Counted from the first letter of the stretch, positions 35,417 to 46,548 are shown. The stretch: 64,000 bases of DNA from Chinchilla lanigera (GCF_000276665.1 NW_004955417.1:23959161-24023160); one strand, 5' to 3'. Notes: generated by a model from the letters alone, not told the origin. Program-made: numbers and translations.

Positions 35417-35552
35417 GAAAGAAAGAAAGAGAAAGAGGAGAGGGAGAGAGAAAGAGAGAGAAGGAAAGAAGAAAGGAGGGAGGGAGGGAGGGAAGGAGGG
35501 AAGGACCGAAGGAGGGAGGGAGGGAGGGCAGGAGGGAGGGAAGAAGGAAGGT
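35417..35552. repeat. Purine-only tract: (GAAA)n / (GGGA)n / (GGAA)n
   Basis: About 135 bases are almost all A and G on the plus strand, with a CC at 35507 and a C at 35530. GAAA units grade into GGGA and GGAA units. Arg/Glu/Gly-rich and Ser/Leu/Pro-rich frames on the two strands (35328-35588 and 35350-35580) are artefacts. Confidence 0.95.
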
Positions 35553-35554
35553 CT

Positions 35555-37208
35555 TCATGGAACTTGCTTAAAGATGCCACTTAAATGACCACATGAACAC
35601 ATAACTGAGTCCTGATGTGACCCAGGACCCATCCTGCTCCCTCTGGAGCATGCAGCCAGGTGACTAATCGACCACAAGGAACCAGGGAAGGAGTCTGTTT
35701 GAGGAAATAACAGAGAAACCTGGTGGGCCGGAGGTTGGTGCGATCCTAAGAGGCCTGGCTTCTGCAGGCCGTGTGTGATCAGCAGGGAAGCGTCTTTGCT
35801 CTAAGCAGCAGGAGGGAGCTAGAAGACACCAATGTGTTTGAAAGCCTAGATCTACGCTATCGTGACGCAAGCATGTGTGCTTCCATGGACGTGCGTGAGT
35901 GAACCCTTCCACACGCATGAAGGGCCTCTGGAAAGACTAAAAGCCACTGCTAATAGAGGTTGTTTCTGGGCAGAGACTGCACGCAGGGAGAAGAGCCTTC
36001 ACTGTCACTTCGCTGGGGGCAGAGTGGGAAGGGGCAGGAGAGTGGCCCTGGCAGAAACTTTCCCTGAAGTAGAAAGATGCACAAGCCAGGGGGTGGGGCT
36101 TCAAATCTAAAGGGACCAGAGACATTCCTGGCTGAGAACTTCAAAGGGCAGGAGCAGAAGCAGCCAAAGACCTGGAGAGCTGACATTTCAGCCAAAGAAT
36201 GTTGGCCTGTCAGATAAAAACAAAAACAAAACAAACCACGCCAGGCCTCAGGTACCTTGAAAGACTGCTGAAAGCAGAGCTGAGAAACTGTCTCCAAAGT
36301 GCTACTTTCTGCAGCTTTTATCATCTGGGCTAGAAAGGCCCAAACCAGCAAAATACAAGGCCCCATAAAAGCAGGCGCAGGGCTGTAAAGGCAGCAGGAG
36401 GAGATCCCTTTGCACGGTCAGCAAGTCGTGGAGAGGCTAAATGACGGGCTGTGAACCTCAGGCAAAGCCGTCCTGGCCACAGGCAAAAAAAAATGCGGTG
36501 AGGGAGCATCGTTGTTTTTCTTTTTGATAATTTTCTTTTCCAGAAATACCACTTCAATCAAAGTTCCGACAATTATGAAACATGTCACTGATAGTGAGAA
36601 TTCATCAAATGTGCCATAAAATGACAAGAAACGAGAACGCGAGTCCTGAAATTGGATGGGCTTCCAAAGTCCCTGACAACCACCGCCATACATCATCCGG
36701 GCACATCAATCTCCGGTCAAAGGAGGCTCTGCAGACAGCAGAAACATGAACCTAAGCTCCTGCAGGAAAACCTGCTCCTCCCTGGAGAGGAGAGGATGCC
36801 ACTCCGTTATCAGGATGGTTTCTTAAATTACAGAGGCCGGGGCCAGGGACACAGCAGTTATGATAAGCACTGCCCCTCACCCCACCCCACTGCTGCCTGC
36901 GTGAAAACGCAGAGGATCCCAGCGGTGCCAGCATCGAGGCCTGCCGTCCTCCCAGGAACCCCACAGGAGCTGCCGAGAAAAGTCCGGTCACGCTCCTCAC
37001 CATCCGAGCACACTCCCGTCCACAACTGTGGCGCCAGCCAAGGCGAAGCCCGGGAGAGAAAACACTGAAGCCACAGCCCATCAGAGTCCCAAGAGGAATG
37101 CCGGGGCTGCTGATGTTTTATTTATGCAGCATGAGTGGTACGCTATCTCTTGATAAAGTTAAAAAAAACTTACCCATCTCTATGCTGTTTCCTTTCAATT
37201 CCTCTATT

Positions 37209-37210
<2 letters not shown>
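35555..37210. other. Unique sequence, no gene recognised
   Basis: Frames up to 138 residues (36652-37068 plus strand, 35950-36366 minus strand) overlap on opposite strands and have no recognised domain. No repeat is identified. Confidence 0.4.

Positions 37211-37211
<1 letters not shown>

Positions 37212-37255
<44 letters not shown>
37212..37255. repeat. (GT)n microsatellite, adjoining an antisense B1 tail
   Basis: About 20 perfect GT units end directly at CTTTTTTG, the tail position of the antisense B1. It probably grew from the SINE tail or target. Confidence 0.97.
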
Positions 37256-37256
<1 letters not shown>

Positions 37257-37395
37257 TTTTTTGAGATAGGGTCCCCCTACGCAGTTCGGGCTGGTCTTGA
37301 GCTCACTTTGTAGCTCAGGCTGGCCTTGAACTCTCAATGATCCTCCTGCCTCAGCCTCCTGAGTCCTGGGATTAGATATGCACCCTCATGCCTGG
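37256..37395 (-). repeat. B1 SINE with internal 29-bp duplication (antisense)
   Basis: CTTTTTTGAGATAGGGTCC through ATGCACCCTCATGCCTGGC. The phrase GGCTGG recurs 29 bases apart (37289 and 37318 in plus coordinates), showing the duplication. Confidence 0.9.
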
Positions 37396-37399
37396 CTTT

Positions 37400-38095
37400 A
37401 TTTTTCTTTCTTTGAACTGAAGCAAATTCTACAAATCTGCCTCTGAAGTTTTGACATAAACTCTATAAACTTCCAAAAGGGCCAAATGAATTTTTGAGGT
37501 CATTCCTTGAGAAAGTGACCGATATTATCATCACCGTCACCATCATCTCCAGGGTCCATGCTAAGCCACTAGGAAAAAATTCCTGGAAAAGAATTTGGCT
37601 TTCATCTTATCTCCAGATCTGTGGTGTGCTATTACAGTTGAAGCAAGCCACTTAATTGTTTTTGTTTTTGTTTTTTTTTCAATCTTCAAAAAAAAAAAAA
37701 AGCAAAAAGATGCTGGCTGCCACCGACAGCAGTCACTGATTCACTAGATTTAGGGGTGCCCAGCACCTTCAGTAACCCTTCAGCCACACGGTTCATTCAG
37801 AAACACAGAAAACAGCATATTCTCAGGCATCAGACCATCCAAGTTAATGACCCAACGCAGTCACAGGACTCTGGATTACCAAAAAGGCACTTCCAGTCCA
37901 AAAGAACGAACCAACTTTTTAGTGACCTTTTTTTTAAAAAGGGGGAACTGGACTCACTACTCAGGGTTGAAGTTTGGAAAGAACTGCAAACACAGTTTTA
38001 CGATGGTACGTCCCCAGGGTTGGCGCGTCTCACTGGGAAAATACAAAACTCCAAAAGGTCAGGTATGCAGGCCCGTCACAGATAGACAGGGCTGT
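37400..38095. other. Unassigned sequence with A/T homopolymer runs
   Basis: T-runs and A-runs occur around 37660-37700. The frame at 37756-38085 (109 residues) is open but has no recognised domain. Confidence 0.4.
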
Positions 38096-38099
38096 TGAG

Positions 38100-38230
38100 T
38101 CTATAAAGCCATTTTGTACCTACATATTATCCCATTCAACACTCTCATTGGCTTTATAGAAACAGCTACCCTTAATCAATGTGGAAGGAGTGGAAGTTCA
38201 GTGACTGGCAGAGCCGGACTCCAGCTGAAG
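38100..38230 (-). repeat. Weak MIR-like fragment (antisense)
   Basis: CATATTATCCCATTCAACAC and GTGACTGGCAGAGCCGGACT keep fragments of an antisense MIR order. Low confidence. Confidence 0.4.
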
Positions 38231-38239
38231 TCTCTCTCT

Positions 38240-39140
38240 GTCTACAAGGGCTCACTTGGGTGCCTGGTGACATTAGACGGGGATCCACAGAGCAAGCGGA
38301 TTCTTCTTTGAGGACCCTAGGCTTGTGCTGAGCTGCAACTTTCTCAAAAGCACTTACCACTGCACCAAGAGTTCTCAGCAACTGTCTGGAGAAACATCTG
38401 CACCACGATCATGTCCTAAGTCTCCACATCGACGCAAAATGTTCGATCTCCACTCTCCCTTATTTGGTCCAAAAAAGTCCGCACTTCATGATCAGTACTC
38501 AGATCGTTTTCTACCAACTTAAACAGCTCTGAGCAACCACCAAAACAGCCAGGGCTGAGTCTGCAGCCCCTCTCAGATCCTAGGGAGTCTGGCTGCCATG
38601 GGAATTATTACCTTTTATTCTTGCAAGCTCGGCATTTACAGTTATCAACAATGTGCAATTATCAACACAAACTAGCCATGCTGCTTGATGCTTAACCTTA
38701 CTTTTCCACTAACAGGAACACTACAGCTTCTATGTGAACTACGGTGGGAATTAATAGTCGCCAAAATGAGTTTTCACGTACGAGTGGAAGTTCTACAACT
38801 CATTATGCAGCTACAGTGGGAGAACAGGAAGGAGAGTCGCAGCCCCGACTCCTTGTGCAGAGGACGACATCTAAAGCAATGAAAACCTGCACCCTAGACA
38901 GGTGGCCAGGGGCTAATGCGTCGGTCCCTGCGGCAGACCCTCTTCCCAGAGCTAGCAACACTCTACTGATGGCCCATGCCATGTCAGAGGACGGGCAGGG
39001 ACCATCTGGCCTCTAGGAGAAGTAACTTCTTCACAAAAGCATACTTCCAGCTTAAGTGGAGGTGCACTAAATATCTCCAGAAAACTGAGGCATGAGAGTG
39101 TCCGAAAACCTGGTGTTTTCTAATCTTTCCAAATCAAATT
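38240..39140. other. Unassigned sequence, no gene recognised
   Basis: Short frames only. No repeat recognised. Confidence 0.35.
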
Positions 39141-39178
39141 ATCCATCTCTCTATCCATCTATCTATCTATCTCTATCT
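39141..39178. repeat. (TCTA)n / CTAT microsatellite
   Basis: The run CCATCTATCTATCTATCTC contains about five ATCT units within a degenerate flank. Confidence 0.9.
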
Positions 39179-39479
39179 GGCTGGTTGGTACGTAAACCAA
39201 CTACAAGAAAGAAAAAATACATAAAAGGAAAAGCCACAAAGCTGTTGGTTATTAAGATACCCTGACCACTAATCTGCCAATATACATTAAAAATCAAAAT
39301 ATTTATTGGCAAGCCAGATAAATAGTACATGCCAGTCAATGTACAAATAATGATAGTTTAAAGTGACAAACTTTAAGAGATGCACTTTTGGATTTGATAG
39401 GGATGCAGTTTAAAAATTAGAAGTAATCCTCTTTGAAGGGTTATGACAGCTACAGATAACATGTGATTCCAAATGTGAA

Positions 39480-39640
39480 ATCAGGAAGAGGTGGACCCAG
39501 ATCCTGGCTCCATGACACATGAGGTATGAAACCACCAGTACTAACTTCTCCTAGAGTCAATGCTCCCATTACACAAAGAAGGATCCTGAGAGCACTAAAT
39601 CCCTTCACTGTACTGCATGGCACAAAGCGAAGGCTTAATA
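39480..39640 (+). repeat. MIR SINE fragment
   Basis: GGACCCAGATCCTGGCTCC, TGAAACCACCAGTACTAACT and GGCACAAAGCGAAGGCTTAA follow a MIR from its tRNA-like half to its 3' end. Diverged. Confidence 0.5.
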
Positions 39641-39644
39641 CACC

Positions 39645-41045
39645 TTAGCGATTATGCATCTGCGCATGAACTTGACCTGCGCATCATGATCCAGGCAGCC
39701 AATAGCAGGGCTCCTTACACAAGTCCATGTGCCCAAATGCAAGTCAAGGTCTCCCCTCCAATCTGCTTTGCGCTCTTTCCCTTGCTTCTGGCAGATACCA
39801 CTTGGCACAAACTTCCGCTGCAAACAACACTCTCAGTGTGCTGGCACCTCGCTTGCACATTCCTTATTGATTCGGACCACAAATATTTTCCCACGGGTAT
39901 TCGCTGTCTCCTGGGTTAAATTACAGATCCACCCAAACTCTTGACACGCAGTATTTGAACTTCACGGAACAGTCTGTGCCCCACACAGTGTGGGTGGCCC
40001 CAATTCTGTACAAGGCGAAAAGTGTAAGAATGACATTTATCCAAAATATTCCCAGGGATATTTCCTTATGAAAGTTGCAAAGGTATTCAGTTCTCAATCT
40101 GATAATGACTGCATTTACAGCCAAGCTTTTCTCTCCGAGCCTCTTCAGACTCTCCCTCCTTCTAGGAGCCTCAAATGAAACAACCACAGAGTGGTTGAGG
40201 CAGGTGGTTCTGTGAGCAGGGTTTTCTTCTGCTCTTTATTTTCCCATACTTAAAAAAAATAAATAAATAAAGCCGAAGATATAAAAGGCGACCTGGACAG
40301 GGCAGAACACAAGATACTGAGAGAAGCGAAGATGTGAAAAGAACCACAGGGATGACAAATAAATAACAGGATTCTGAAAAGAAAAGTGTGTATAGCATAT
40401 AAACAGTAATTAAACCACCTAGGAGCACTTATTCCCTTATCAGGAAGATCCTTACCCGGATCCCAGGTATGTAGTTTAGACAGAGAAATTAGAGGGTTTT
40501 CTGGGTCTTGGCTTCTGCTGCTAGATAGTGTAATTCCTCTTCTTTCCTTCTTCCAGAGGAACGGGGAGAGAGGACAGAATGCAGAAGGGATGCTACTGCC
40601 TCACCTTCACGCAGGGTGCTAAGGGTCCTTCCAGGTGAGCAAACGGCTCCCTGGCCCCTGCCAAGGGCACCCAGGGAGGAGGCCACACAGTCTGCTGCAG
40701 GTGTGTGAGAGAGGTGTGAAGTGCCAGGGGCAATGGGTGGGGAGCTAGACACAGCCTGTCCCCTCCACAGAGGGCAAAGGTGGGCGCTGACCGCCACTCC
40801 TCCATGCCAGCTGGTGGTGGCCCAGTATGAATCTGGGCGAGAGCTGTTGTCACTTCTAATATTTTCTTCCAAAAGAGGCAGAAATTCTGGTTGTTTTCCA
40901 TGGAAATCCTAGTTACAGTTGGCAACTGATTCAAAATTAAAAGACACCTGAGCCAAGAAAACCCCTCTGTGAGCAGCTATTTCCTCTGCCTCCTCCTGAC
41001 CATGTTTCCTTGCTTCCCCCAGGTGTAAGCATGGGTGTATATTGC
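39645..41045. other. Unique sequence, no gene recognised
   Basis: Frames of 100-127 residues on both strands (39617-39919, 40489-40872 minus) lack domains. No repeat recognised. Confidence 0.4.
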
Positions 41046-41049
41046 CTCA

Positions 41050-41325
41050 AGACCATAATGTTACGTGATAGAAATCAGGCACACAAGTTTAAATATCACA
41101 CGGTTTCTCTTCTATGAGAAACGTAAACTATACACAAAGAGCAAAGTAAAAGACAGATCATAGGAAACAGGGAGACAGGAAAGGGACCAAGAGATGGAGG
41201 GACAGGGGAAGAGAAGAAAAAGGATGAAAAAAGAACTCAGATGTGTTACGGACAAGCGCCAACCCGTGATGACTGTGAGCATCATGTACCGCAAACATGT
41301 ACTAATAACAAGTTTTGCAAAAACA
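41050..41325 (+). repeat. L1 LINE 3' end, same subfamily as 33685
   Basis: The 5' edge (CCATAATGTTACGTGATAG, AATCAGGCACACAAGTTTAA) and the 3' edge (TACCGCAAACATGTACTAAT) correspond in order to the L1 at 33685. They match AAATCAGACACACAAGC and TACTGCAAGCAGACACTAAT there. The intervening purine-rich segment (GGGAGACAGGAAAGGGACC) is longer here. Truncated and non-coding. Confidence 0.75.
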
Positions 41326-41329
41326 AAGG

Positions 41330-41875
41330 GGTGTTGCTTTTAATCCTTCCCCCACTCCCCACCCTTAGAGACAGCAAGGGTCTGTCTTAGCGGGGGTTAA
41401 ATTTGGACATGACCTTTGACACTTCCTTACACAGCAGGCCTATGGCAGGTATGCACGCAGAGCCCTCTCTGTGGACACACATCAGATATTCAGGTTTAAG
41501 TGCAGTGTTGGCACTTTGTGATAAATAAGTGGGTTTGAGGTTGCAGTTTGGGCACGCGTCTCTAAGAGGTTCACCATCACTGTGATACAGGATTCCATGT
41601 TGTCCTGACGGCAATTGTTCCATTTTTAATAATCTTACAAGCTGGATGATACCGTATCAGCATCTCTCTGTTAGAAACTAGCAACCAACACTATAAATCA
41701 CAGCCCTAAAGTCAATGAATGGTTCGCATTCACCAGCACCCCACTGATTATGGTGGCCTAGATAAGACGCCACAGCCTCCAAGTGAGTGGGTGGGGAGCT
41801 AGGCCGAGAATAACATAAAAGCGCTAAGTGAAATGCAAGTACCTGTACTAAATTAAAGCAAGTAGGTTTCCTTTA
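41330..41875. other. Unassigned sequence, no gene recognised
   Basis: A 78-residue minus-strand frame at 41387-41623 has no recognised domain. No repeat recognised. Confidence 0.35.
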
Positions 41876-41878
41876 ATG

Positions 41879-42055
41879 CAGTGATTCTCAAAGCGCAGGC
41901 CTCAGCAGCAGCCCAGCAACTCTTCGGGAAATTGTTAGAAACACAGCCTCTCACTGCCGTCCACCCCATCTAGCGAGTCAGAAACTCTGGAGCCCAGGAA
42001 TCTGCATCCTTGGAAGTCGAGGGAGGATTCCGATGCCGGAGAGCCCCTGCCTCAG
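41879..42055 (+). mobile_element. MER5A-like hAT-Charlie fragment
   Basis: It starts CAGTGATTCTCAAAGCGC, the MER5A terminal repeat. AGTCAGAAACTCTGGAGCCC and AGGAATCTGCATCCTTGG, inside it, fit the MER5A body. Confidence 0.78.
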
Positions 42056-42064
42056 GACTAACAG

Positions 42065-42525
42065 AAACCCATTTCAACGCCTGTGCTGATCTTTGTGACT
42101 CTTCCAACCTGCTATCTTAAAAATTCTATCAAGGCTTCAAGGTGTCTTCCGCAGAGAGTAAGAATTTAACTTTTAAACTAAGTTGAAATTTTCTCCCCAG
42201 GTATGTAATTTAATTAATAGATAACCAGGCAGCAGGTGTAAAATTTGCTCTCCAGCGAAAATTCTATGTACACTTTTTCCCACTCCAACCTCTTTAATTA
42301 TGAAGTGTATCACTTAGGAAAGTGCAGCATAATTTTAGTCTATGGGTTATTACATAAAGTCTAAGAAAGAGGTTTCTACCTAGCCGGCTGTCAAGAGTCC
42401 TTCCAGAAGTTAAGTAACTTTAGGTATCTATTCCCATTGCAATTTACAGAATACCTGCTCACTCCACGCTCTCTTAAGCAGGCGGCCCACACATTCACAA
42501 AGCCTGCCTGACCACTGTAGCATGT
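42065..42525. other. Unique sequence upstream of the telomeric-like array
   Basis: No gene or repeat recognised. Confidence 0.35.
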
Positions 42526-42730
42526 GGGGGCTAGGGTTAGGGATTAGGGGCTAGGGGTTAGAGGTTAGAGGTTAGAGGTTAGAGGTTAGAAGTTAGGGGC
42601 AGGGGGTTAGGGGTTAGGGGTTAGAGGTTAGGAGCTAGGGGCTGGGGGCTAGGGGTTGGGGTGAGGGCTGAGGGGTGAGGGGTTAGGGTTAGGGTTAGGG
42701 TTAGAGTTAGGGTTAGGGTTAGGGTTAGGA
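42526..42730 (+). repeat. Interstitial telomeric-like array (TTAGGG variants)
   Basis: About 205 bases are built from TTAGGG and related units. The best part, 42683-42730, is eight in-phase hexamers: three TTAGGG, one TTAGAG, three TTAGGG and one TTAGGA. Upstream are 7-base variants: five perfect GGTTAGA units at 42556-42590, and GGGGTTA- and GGGGCTA-type units elsewhere. The G-rich strand is the plus strand. Repeated GGG runs would allow G-quadruplex formation. The mixture of units fits an old or error-prone telomere-repeat insertion rather than a recently added pure array. Confidence 0.95.
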
Positions 42731-42745
42731 CTAAGACTGTCCTAA
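42725..42745. repeat. 7-bp inverted repeat at the array edge
   Basis: TTAGGAC (42725-42731) and GTCCTAA (42739-42745) are exact reverse complements separated by 7 bases (TAAGACT). The left arm is the last telomeric-like unit plus one base. Confidence 0.85.
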
Positions 42746-42911
42746 TCCTTTGTTTGTGAATTCATATTTCTTTCCAAAGATGTGCACCAGTGTTCAAGCC
42801 CTGGTGTGAAATATGTATCTAAACTGTAGATGTTCAGATTCAAGCCCTGACTTCTTCCTCTAACTTAGTGACAATTTGGTTTCTCATGTATTAAATGAGA
42901 ACCTCGTTTAT

Positions 42912-42990
42912 GGACTCAGGGTGTAGCCCTGTAGAGCTCAGCCTGTAGAGCACCGGCCTGGTGTTCAATCCACAGCATCATCCAAAGAAA
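42912..42990 (+). repeat. Degenerate ID element
   Basis: GACTCAGGGTGTAGCCCTG, CTCAGCCTGTAGAGCACCGG and CAATCCACAGCATC follow the ID layout, with an A/G-rich tail. Confidence 0.7.
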
Positions 42991-42994
42991 AGAA

Positions 42995-44220
42995 AGAAAA
43001 AGGTTCACTTATGATTACCCTCTAGGTCAGCTCCAGCTCCTACAGGGCTACACGCAATGTGGTAGCAAAATACATACCCAAGGTATGGGTTGCTACTGAG
43101 TGAATACATCACTGTACATTTTTAACACCTGTTACAAAAGGGAAGGGAAACTAAAGATTGACTGGGAATAGAAGGCAAACTAAGAACACAAATAATAAGG
43201 CAGGAATAGAGGGAAATCCAGGTAAGACTTGTTCAACACCCACTCTAAGCAAAACCTAGATTAGCAGTATACTAATGGTATACTAATGGCATACAGATGG
43301 TAGTATACACACTGTATCCACAACGCCCGGCCTGCTCTCCTAACAGAGCGTTTTCTAAGAGGCAATTCTTCCTGTGCGCTGCTCCCTCCTGATACAGTTT
43401 CTGGAAGTGACCTAGTTTCATTTCAAATCCCTTTGGATCTTGCTGTGGGTGATTCTAAGACAGTCCCAGAAAGGTACCATCATTTTCCCAAAGGGAGCGC
43501 TGTATGCGGCAGTCTCCTTGGTTACAAGAATCACAAGTCCACGCGCCGCCTGACACACTCCCTCCTTTCCTAAGACAGTTCTGGAGGCTGCACAGTCCAG
43601 GGCTCGAGAGAGAACTGATAACTGACACTGGCCAAGCACGTCTCCTCCAGGTCAGCAATGTCGGCTGCCTGTTTGAGGCTATGATTTTAGGCACAGAAAG
43701 ATCAACAGTGCTGACAAGGATGGAAAAGCACGGTGACGCTGAGATCGCACAGGTATCGCTGAGGAGGTGGCTGCGCCTCAGCCCCGCATCTGAAGTCACA
43801 GAGCTCCGGGGGGCCTGGACAGTCACAATGGCCACCCACTGAAAAAGGGGACAGCGGCTTAGGACCTCACCCTCGTCACGGGCTGCAGAGGTGAGTGACA
43901 TAATGACACCAGAAGCCAAAGCCAGGGGGCCCGTGTGCTCCTGGGTACCCAGAGGAGGTGACACTCGTCACCGAGAGAACAGAATCAGCTGCCACCAGGA
44001 AAGGAGAAACGCAACCCAGCCCCAGTAGGGGTTCACAACAAAACATGAGCTTTTAATTAAAAAGCCAAATTAGAAATGACAGATTGCACCATATGCATCG
44101 GGAAACAAGGTTTCCGAGAATGCAGTAAGCATCCCATCAGGGAGGGGTTTCAGCAGACAGAGCATTCTGTGTCGTGGGAGGAAAATGGACATGGCATGAA
44201 GAAAGGCCAGGCTGGGTTTC
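42995..44220. other. Unique sequence, no gene recognised
   Basis: The frames at 43455-43964 (minus, 169 residues) and 43504-43842 (plus, 112 residues) overlap on opposite strands in a GC-richer patch. No domain is recognised and the call stays negative. Confidence 0.4.
43267..43299. repeat. 11-bp tandem repeat, three copies (third degenerate)
   Basis: GTATACTAATG at 43267-43277 and 43278-43288 is exact. GCATACAGATG at 43289-43299 has two changes. Confidence 0.85.
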
Positions 44221-44225
44221 AGTGG

Positions 44226-44378
44226 TGCCGGGCTTTTCATCCCCAGGGTAACTTAATCCCCAGCCTGCCCTGCACACATGTGGACCCAGCTGCTTGGGAG
44301 GCTGAGGCAGAAGGAACTCTTGATCCTAAGAGTCAGCAACACAGTGAAACAATGGCTCAAAACAAAACAAAACAAAAA
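44226..44378 (+). repeat. Degraded B1-like SINE
   Basis: GTGCCGGGC starts it. CCCAGCTGCTTGGGAGGCTG, AGGCAGAAGG and an ACAAAACAAAAC tail follow. The 5' part carries an insertion between the head and the CCCAGCTGCTTGG phrase. No 29-bp duplication. Confidence 0.65.
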
Positions 44379-44557
44379 CACCCAGGTCTCAAGCCACCAG
44401 AAGTCAGGGCACTTTCCAAAACCTTACTGTCAGAATCTACCACAAATTAATTTACAAATAACACAGTTGTTTTAAGTCTTCAATGTGTTTCCTTTAAGTT
44501 CAACATTTTAAAAACAAGATATAATCCTGTCACTCTTCCTAATCTACGATATTTAGA

Positions 44558-44650
44558 GGGAGGCCAGTGATATAGCTCAGTGGCACAGCACCTGCCTGGC
44601 AAGCACAAGGTCCTGAGTTCGATTCCCCATACCAAAAAAATAAATAAATA
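44558..44650 (+). repeat. ID element with intact A and B boxes
   Basis: GAGGCCAGTGATATAGCTC, A box TAGCTCAGTGGC and B box GAGTTCGATTCC are intact. The A-rich tail is AAAAAAATAAATAAATA. The flanks ATATTTAGAG and ATATGTAGAG suggest a slightly mutated target-site duplication. Confidence 0.92.
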
Positions 44651-44752
44651 TGTAGAGAAATAAACTGAAAAATGTATTTCAAAAATCAAACTTTCCCCCA
44701 GAAGTCAAATGAAATGCTTTACATGTAACTTTTTTCCTTCCTTTTCTCTTCT

Positions 44753-44878
44753 TTTCTTTCCTCAAGACAGGGTCTCACTATATTGCCCACACTGGTCAAA
44801 AAATCTTGGACTCATGGGGTCCCCCTGCCTCAGCCTCCCAAGTGCTAGGACTACAGGCACACATCACCACACCTGGCT
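44753..44878 (-). repeat. Old B1 (antisense), no duplication
   Basis: CCTCAAGACAGGGTCTCACT, CTGCCTCAGCCTCCCAAGTG and ACATCACCACACCTGGC. Proto-B1-like, without the duplication. Confidence 0.82.
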
Positions 44879-44884
44879 CTTCAG

Positions 44885-46545
44885 TGTAAGTTCTGTGAAT
44901 TCAATTCAAATGCGCCTGCACGTAATATCCAACATCATAGCTCGAAAACCCGCTGCTTCCCAGTGGGACACTGAAAAAGACAACTAACTCCAAAACAGCT
45001 CCTGCCCCATCGCTATGAGAACAACAGCACTAGAAATCCAAAAGGAACATTTCTTGAACCTAGAATTTTCCATTTGGACTTCTGCCAACTTTAAAGTAAA
45101 ATAAATAGATAAATACATAAATAAAGGCTGACACATCTCCTTTAAGATTCTCCTACTTTTTAGCACAAGAAGATTTGATGACTTCTCACGAGAACACGGT
45201 CGCCAGTCTGAGCTGCAGACACATCCCTCATCCCTCCCTAGTGTCGCCGGCTACACCTGGGTCTCACCTCATTCCGCCTGCACCACAACATACTCCGGGG
45301 ACCGACCCACCGGGCTGCTGTGTCTCTCTCTCTCACCTCCCTTTCACACAGTAAATAATCTGTCTCCTCACAAACACCCACAGCAACAGAAGAGCGGCCG
45401 TGACTTTGAATTTCTAGGTCACTTCACCACATCCCACCACAACACTCAGCCCCAAAACACCTGGAACCCAGGGGTGGGTCCAAAACCTGAATCCTCCATG
45501 TGATCCATCACTTGTGGTTTGGTCTGGGTTTGGATACTTGTAGGAAGGAATAGTATAAAAACAAACATAAAATCTGAATATTCGTAAGGATGAAGATATC
45601 AAGTTTTGTGACATTATCCAGTTCTGAACAGAGGAATTACACATTTCTTTTTTCAAAAGAAAAATCTATGTAGGGCTAGATCTGCCCAGATCATTAATTT
45701 GCTGGTTTTTTCTTTTACTCCAAGGTTAAAACTATATTTCAGTTGAATAAGAAGAACCAGAATGTACAATGAAAAGACCACCAACTGGTAATATCAAGTC
45801 AAAATAGTAGAAAAATGAGAATTTCTGAGGAAAATGCTGATGACTTCTTTCTACTGCACACCCAAGCCGGCATCTATAATTCATGTGAACGAGGGCCAGA
45901 GGCAAAAGGGTTTAAAACTGCTTCCAGGTGACCGGAGGAGACGGATACTGGCTGAGCAGACGTGACGGTTTCTTCCAAAAATAAATAAACAAGCACACAA
46001 ACGAAGCAAAACCACTAACGTGGGACGGCAGACAACAGCACTTCTACCGAGGCCATGTAAGCACTTTCACCTTGGGTTTTCACTCAGAAGTGCGGCTACG
46101 TTTCAAAAATTCTATGAAAGCACAACAGCTCCCGAAAATCTACAGTCCTGCAAGGTTAAAAACGCCACTTAATGCAGAAGCTTTCTGCCTCATAAAAATC
46201 TCAAATGAGAAGTAGAAAGACCCAATGTTTGACCTCGGGAACTTTCCATCTCATTACGGTGAAAAACCTGATTTTGGTGTGTGTGTTTTTTAACATTATT
46301 TTTAACAAACCGCTGTATAGTTCAATAAAAACCTGCTGGCCTAATTACCAGTTCTCAACCACTGATTCACGCTGACCCCTGCTTCAACTCCCTTCCTACC
46401 AATAGCTTCGTTCCCCAGAAAGAGGGATCCCAAGTGTATTAAGGTGACAGAAGGTTGCAGGAAACTATCTTTAAATAACTGTCCTGGTTACCATACCAGA
46501 GAAAGGTGGGCAGGAGGAATATCTGTTTAAGATCTTGATTTTTTT
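44885..46545. other. Unassigned sequence, no gene recognised
   Basis: No exon supported. An (AAAT)n run lies near 45100-45125. Short frames only. Confidence 0.35.
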
Positions 46546-46548
46546 AGA

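Noticed and set aside
35328..35588. Arg/Glu/Gly-rich protein-like frame
   Set aside because: Translation of a purine repeat.
42526..42730. True chromosome end
   Set aside because: Unique sequence continues on both sides for over 20 kb, and the units are degenerate, so it is interstitial.
43455..43964. 169-residue minus-strand frame opposite a 112-residue plus-strand frame
   Set aside because: Open frames on both strands, no domain; consistent with local base composition.
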